Source: an uncultured Solirubrobacterales bacterium (GTDB taxonomy: Bacteria; Actinomycetota; Thermoleophilia; Solirubrobacterales; 70-9). From it: a stretch of DNA of 34,128 bases. Below, in pieces: positions 31,880 through 34,128 of this stretch. The notes below the pieces were generated by a model, which worked only from the letters and a program-made list of their open reading frames with translations, was not told where the DNA came from and did no database searches. The stretch is from the NCBI GenBank assembly GCA_903939845.1, contig CAJAIJ010000051.1, positions 1-34,128 on the forward strand, written 5' to 3'. Each line of letters starts with the position of its first letter. Position 1 is the first letter of the stretch. The position numbers were made by a program, and so were the translations under genes.

Positions 31880-32848
31880 ATGAACGCGCCCGGTCCGGAC
31901 ATAGATGCCGAGTATCGCCAGCTCAGGGAGGAGTGCGGCCTGCTCAGGCAAAACGCATCCTTCCTTACGGTCGAGGGACCTGATGCAGCCGAGTATCTGC
32001 ACAGCCAGGTCACGAACGACATCGAGACCCTCGAGGCCGGAGAGGGTCGTTACTGCTGCCTGCTGGATCGCAAGGGACACATTCAGGCCGACATGCGAAT
32101 CCTCAGGACCGGCGAGCAATCTTTCCGGATCATCTGCGAGCCCGGGGCTACCGCCAGTCTCGAAAAACACCTCGTGACCTACAGCATCGGCAGGGACGTC
32201 CGGATCTCTCCCGGTGACGAGACCCTCGTCTCGCTGATCGGCCCGGCAACGTTCACGGTGACCGGCGTTGCTCCAGGTGACGAACACGATTCCGTGCCTT
32301 CGCGGATCGATGGCATCGACTGCCTGATGGTGGCGACACCCACCGGGGTCGACGTCATCGCCCCGGCCGAAGCGGCCGACCGGATCGTCGGGGAACTCCT
32401 CGGGGCAGGCTCGGAGGAGGTGTCGGAGGATGCAGTCGAGATCCTTCGGGTCGAGTCCGGCCGACCGCGGTTCGAACGGGAGCTCTCGGGTGGGCCGATG
32501 CCGGCGGAGGCCGGGCTGGTCGAACGGGCCGTGTCCTTCACCAAGGGTTGCTACATCGGCCAGGAGCCCGTGGCCAGACTCCATTACAAGGGCCGGCCAA
32601 ACCGGATCCTGAGGGGACTGAAGCTGGTCGGTCGCGTTGGGGCCGGCGATCTGGTCAGGAACGCCGAGCGTGAACTGGGAACCATCGACTCGGTCGCACT
32701 TTCACCCGTGGAAGGATGGATCGGACTCTCGATACTGCGTCGCGAGGCCGAAGTCGGCCAGACCGTCGAGGTAGTCACCGGGGACGGAGTGGTCGAGGCC
32801 CAGGTGACCGAACTCCCGTTCCCTGCCGCCCTGGCGGAACTCGTATGA
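31880..32848 (+). CDS. ygfZ: YgfZ/GcvT-like folate-binding protein
   Basis: A 322-residue cytoplasmic protein of the YgfZ/IBA57 family, which uses folate to help build or repair certain iron-sulfur enzymes. The N-terminal FLTVEGPDAAEYLHSQVTND matches the family. The diagnostic motif KGCYIGQE (222-229, Cys224) is intact, followed by the C-terminal barrel. ATG at 31880 is chosen; the open frame extends upstream through the divergent gene but is not conserved-looking. The stop overlaps the next start (ATGA), so the acyltransferase-like gene is co-translated. Radical-SAM FbiC nearby is an iron-sulfur enzyme, but a link is only speculation. Confidence 0.9.
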   Translation: MNAPGPDIDAEYRQLREECGLLRQNASFLTVEGPDAAEYLHSQVTNDIETLEAGEGRYCCLLDRKGHIQADMRILRTGEQSFRIICEPGATASLEKHLVTYSIGRDVRISPGDETLVSLIGPATFTVTGVAPGDEHDSVPSRIDGIDCLMVATPTGVDVIAPAEAADRIVGELLGAGSEEVSEDAVEILRVESGRPRFERELSGGPMPAEAGLVERAVSFTKGCYIGQEPVARLHYKGRPNRILRGLKLVGRVGAGDLVRNAERELGTIDSVALSPVEGWIGLSILRREAEVGQTVEVVTGDGVVEAQVTELPFPAALAELV

Positions 32849-33822
32849 GCACCCGCCGTCAGGGCCTCGGGGGCCGTCCACTGGGTAGCGACAGTCTCCT
32901 TTTCGGGGGGCAGGGAGTTACTCCCCATAGACCGGTCGAGGCCGAGCGTGAGAACACTGTTCCGACGATCGATACCCCGGAACAGGCCGAGATGGCAATC
33001 GACGAATTGAGGGCTCTCCTTCCGGCCGACGAGGAGGGTCGCTCGATCGATGACTGGGGCCGTTCGGAAGACGTGATCGCCCGGATGGAACCGCTGCTGA
33101 ACTTCTACTACCGCTACTGGTTCCGGGTCGAGGTCGAGGGGATCGAGAACGTGCCTTCCGAGGGCGGGGCACTTCTGGTGTCCAACCATTCCGGCGCCCT
33201 GCCACCGGACGGCCCGATGGTGATGCAGGCAATCCGGAACGAGCACCCGGAGCCACGCCCCCTCTACATGCTCGGCGAACACTGGTTCAAGGGCTACCCG
33301 GGGATATCGATGCTTGCCGCAAAGATCGGCCTGGTGCCGGCTCACCGCGCAAACGCCCAGCGACTACTCCGAGACGAGGGCAAGCTCGCGATCGTCTTCC
33401 CGGAAGGTCAGAAGGGCAGCCGCAAGCTGTACTGGCAGCGCTACCGGTTGAGGAGGTTTGGTCGGGGTGGATTCGTCAAGACAGCAATCCGCGCCGAGGT
33501 GCCGATCGTTCCGGTCGCCGTAGTCGGCGCCGAAGAGGCGATGCCGATCTTCGCCCACCTACGGCTGTTCCAGAAGCTGACGGGACTCATCTATTTCCCG
33601 CTGACCCCCTCCTTCCCCCACTTCGGACTGGCAGCTCCATTCATGTTCATGCCTGCCAAGTTCCGGATCAAATTTCTCGAGCCGGTCGAGATGTCCGGTC
33701 TGCCCGAGGGGACCGACCGCGATCCGGCCGAGGTGCAGGCGATCGCCGAAGGGATTCGGGCCCGGATCCAGAACGAGCTCGACGAGATGGTCGGCCGACG
33801 AAAGTCCGTCTGGACCGGTTGA
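32845..33822 (+). CDS. Lysophospholipid acyltransferase-like protein
   Basis: A 325-residue, probably membrane-associated acyltransferase of the PlsC/LPLAT superfamily. LLVSNHSGALPPDGPM holds the catalytic block I as His115 and Asp122; six residues separate them where the classic PlsC motif has four. FPEGQKGS (185-192) is block III and VPIVPVAVVGAEE block IV. The first 60 residues or so are a low-conservation tail. The acyl acceptor is unknown; phospholipid or glycolipid synthesis is likely. ATG at 32845 overlaps the ygfZ stop by 4 bp. A shorter start at Met50 cannot be excluded. Confidence 0.82.
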   Translation: MSTRRQGLGGRPLGSDSLLFGGQGVTPHRPVEAERENTVPTIDTPEQAEMAIDELRALLPADEEGRSIDDWGRSEDVIARMEPLLNFYYRYWFRVEVEGIENVPSEGGALLVSNHSGALPPDGPMVMQAIRNEHPEPRPLYMLGEHWFKGYPGISMLAAKIGLVPAHRANAQRLLRDEGKLAIVFPEGQKGSRKLYWQRYRLRRFGRGGFVKTAIRAEVPIVPVAVVGAEEAMPIFAHLRLFQKLTGLIYFPLTPSFPHFGLAAPFMFMPAKFRIKFLEPVEMSGLPEGTDRDPAEVQAIAEGIRARIQNELDEMVGRRKSVWTG

Positions 33823-33837
33823 TGCCAGCCGGTCGGA

Positions 33838-33843
33838 TAGATT
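33838..33843 (+). promoter_or_regulatory. -10 element, leaderless start of the lipoprotein gene
   Basis: TAGATT, 7 nt, then GTG at 33851. No ribosome site fits between them. It lies 16 bp past the preceding stop. Confidence 0.5.
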
Positions 33844-33850
33844 CCGTCCC

Positions 33851-34128
33851 GTGTTCGAGGCGAACCCCACGGTGAGGAGGGCCTCCCTTCTGCTTGCCGC
33901 AGCTGCGGCCCTGAGCCTTGCCGGCTGCTCCGCAGACGATGAGGGCCGGCTGCCTCGTCCACCGATTCCGATCCCGATCAGCGTCGCCGTCGATGAAGAC
34001 GAGGTACGGATCTCTCCCGATCGCGTCGCCATCCCTGGCCAGAGGCCGGTCAACATCAACCAGAACGCCAACGCTGCGATCGGACAGGCAAGGCAGGTCG
34101 AAGATGCGACGGTCGTGTTTACCGTTTC
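33851..34128 (+). CDS. Lipoprotein, N-terminal part, cut by window edge
   Basis: The frame opens at GTG 33851 and runs off the end, giving 92 codons. The N-terminus has basic residues (VRR), a hydrophobic stretch (LLLAAAALSL) and the lipobox LAGC (Cys22), so it should be lipid-anchored outside the membrane. After the Cys comes an acidic and then Pro-rich stretch (RPPIPIPI) and a beta-like region (VRISPDRVAIPGQRPVNINQ). That later part could be a cupredoxin- or Ig-like fold, but too little is visible to name it. Confidence 0.75.
   Translation, partial: MFEANPTVRRASLLLAAAAALSLAGCSADDEGRLPRPPIPIPISVAVDEDEVRISPDRVAIPGQRPVNINQNANAAIGQARQVEDATVVFTV

Noticed and set aside
1-34128. CRISPR arrays, insertion sequences, phage or toxin-antitoxin and defence modules
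   Set aside because: I looked for short regularly spaced repeats, transposase or integrase motifs and typical defence domains on both strands and found none.

Overview
The window is gene-dense, GC-rich bacterial DNA. It encodes F420 biosynthesis, HtaA-type heme-binding proteins, actinobacterial-style SnoaL and FlK-like proteins, and many GTG starts. Together these point to an actinobacterium, most likely of the Thermoleophilia/Solirubrobacterales type; this is inference from gene content, because no rRNA is present. I see no transposase, integrase, CRISPR array, phage gene or defence system. It looks like chromosomal core and niche-adaptation DNA. No stretch longer than about 300 bases lacks a gene.

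Layout. 1-2302 (+): the end of a type III glutamine synthetase, a strong intrinsic terminator, and a metallo-beta-lactamase-fold hydrolase. 2305-9879: a heme-iron acquisition island. A three-gene minus-strand operon encodes two secreted HtaA-domain proteins and a membrane-anchored PKD-domain protein. Next come a minus-strand ABC importer (hmuT-hmuU-hmuV order) and a divergent HugZ-like heme-utilisation protein. Iron-box-like sequences lie upstream of both minus-strand operons, and one sits between hmuT and the HugZ-like gene. 9935-12837: an epoxide-hydrolase-like enzyme, an anchored propeller-like protein and a 1-Cys peroxiredoxin. 13106-17408: five tRNA genes (Pro-GGG, Gly-TCC, Trp-CCA, Leu-TAG on minus; Leu-CAA on plus), an alpha/beta hydrolase, an exported formylglycine-type sulfatase and a small membrane protein. 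17420-18526: a membrane protein resembling an M28 peptidase that has lost a zinc ligand.

18519-24771: an acetoacetate/branched-chain acyl-CoA module. Acetoacetyl-CoA synthetase (+) converges on a minus operon of thioesterase, HMG-CoA lyase, SnoaL-like protein, 3-hydroxyacyl-CoA dehydrogenase and a biotin-dependent carboxyltransferase. HMG-CoA lyase makes acetoacetate, which the synthetase would reactivate. 24844-30171: a compact F420 locus, npdG-cofD-cofC-cofE (+) converging on fbiC (-) with a shared CTAG stop. 30283-34128: an aquaporin-family channel, two small unknown proteins, a YgfZ-type folate-binding protein, a lysophospholipid-acyltransferase-like protein and the start of a lipoprotein.

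A recurrent regulatory theme is a TANNNT -10 element 6-8 nt before a start codon with no Shine-Dalgarno sequence, seen at seven genes and implying leaderless mRNAs. Two tRNA genes have the same element 9-10 nt before the mature 5' end. The most interesting parts are the heme island with its unexplained PKD partner, the F420 cluster lacking the usual FbiB reductase domain, and lineage-specific proteins with altered key residues (aquaporin filter, M28-like protein, second HtaA).
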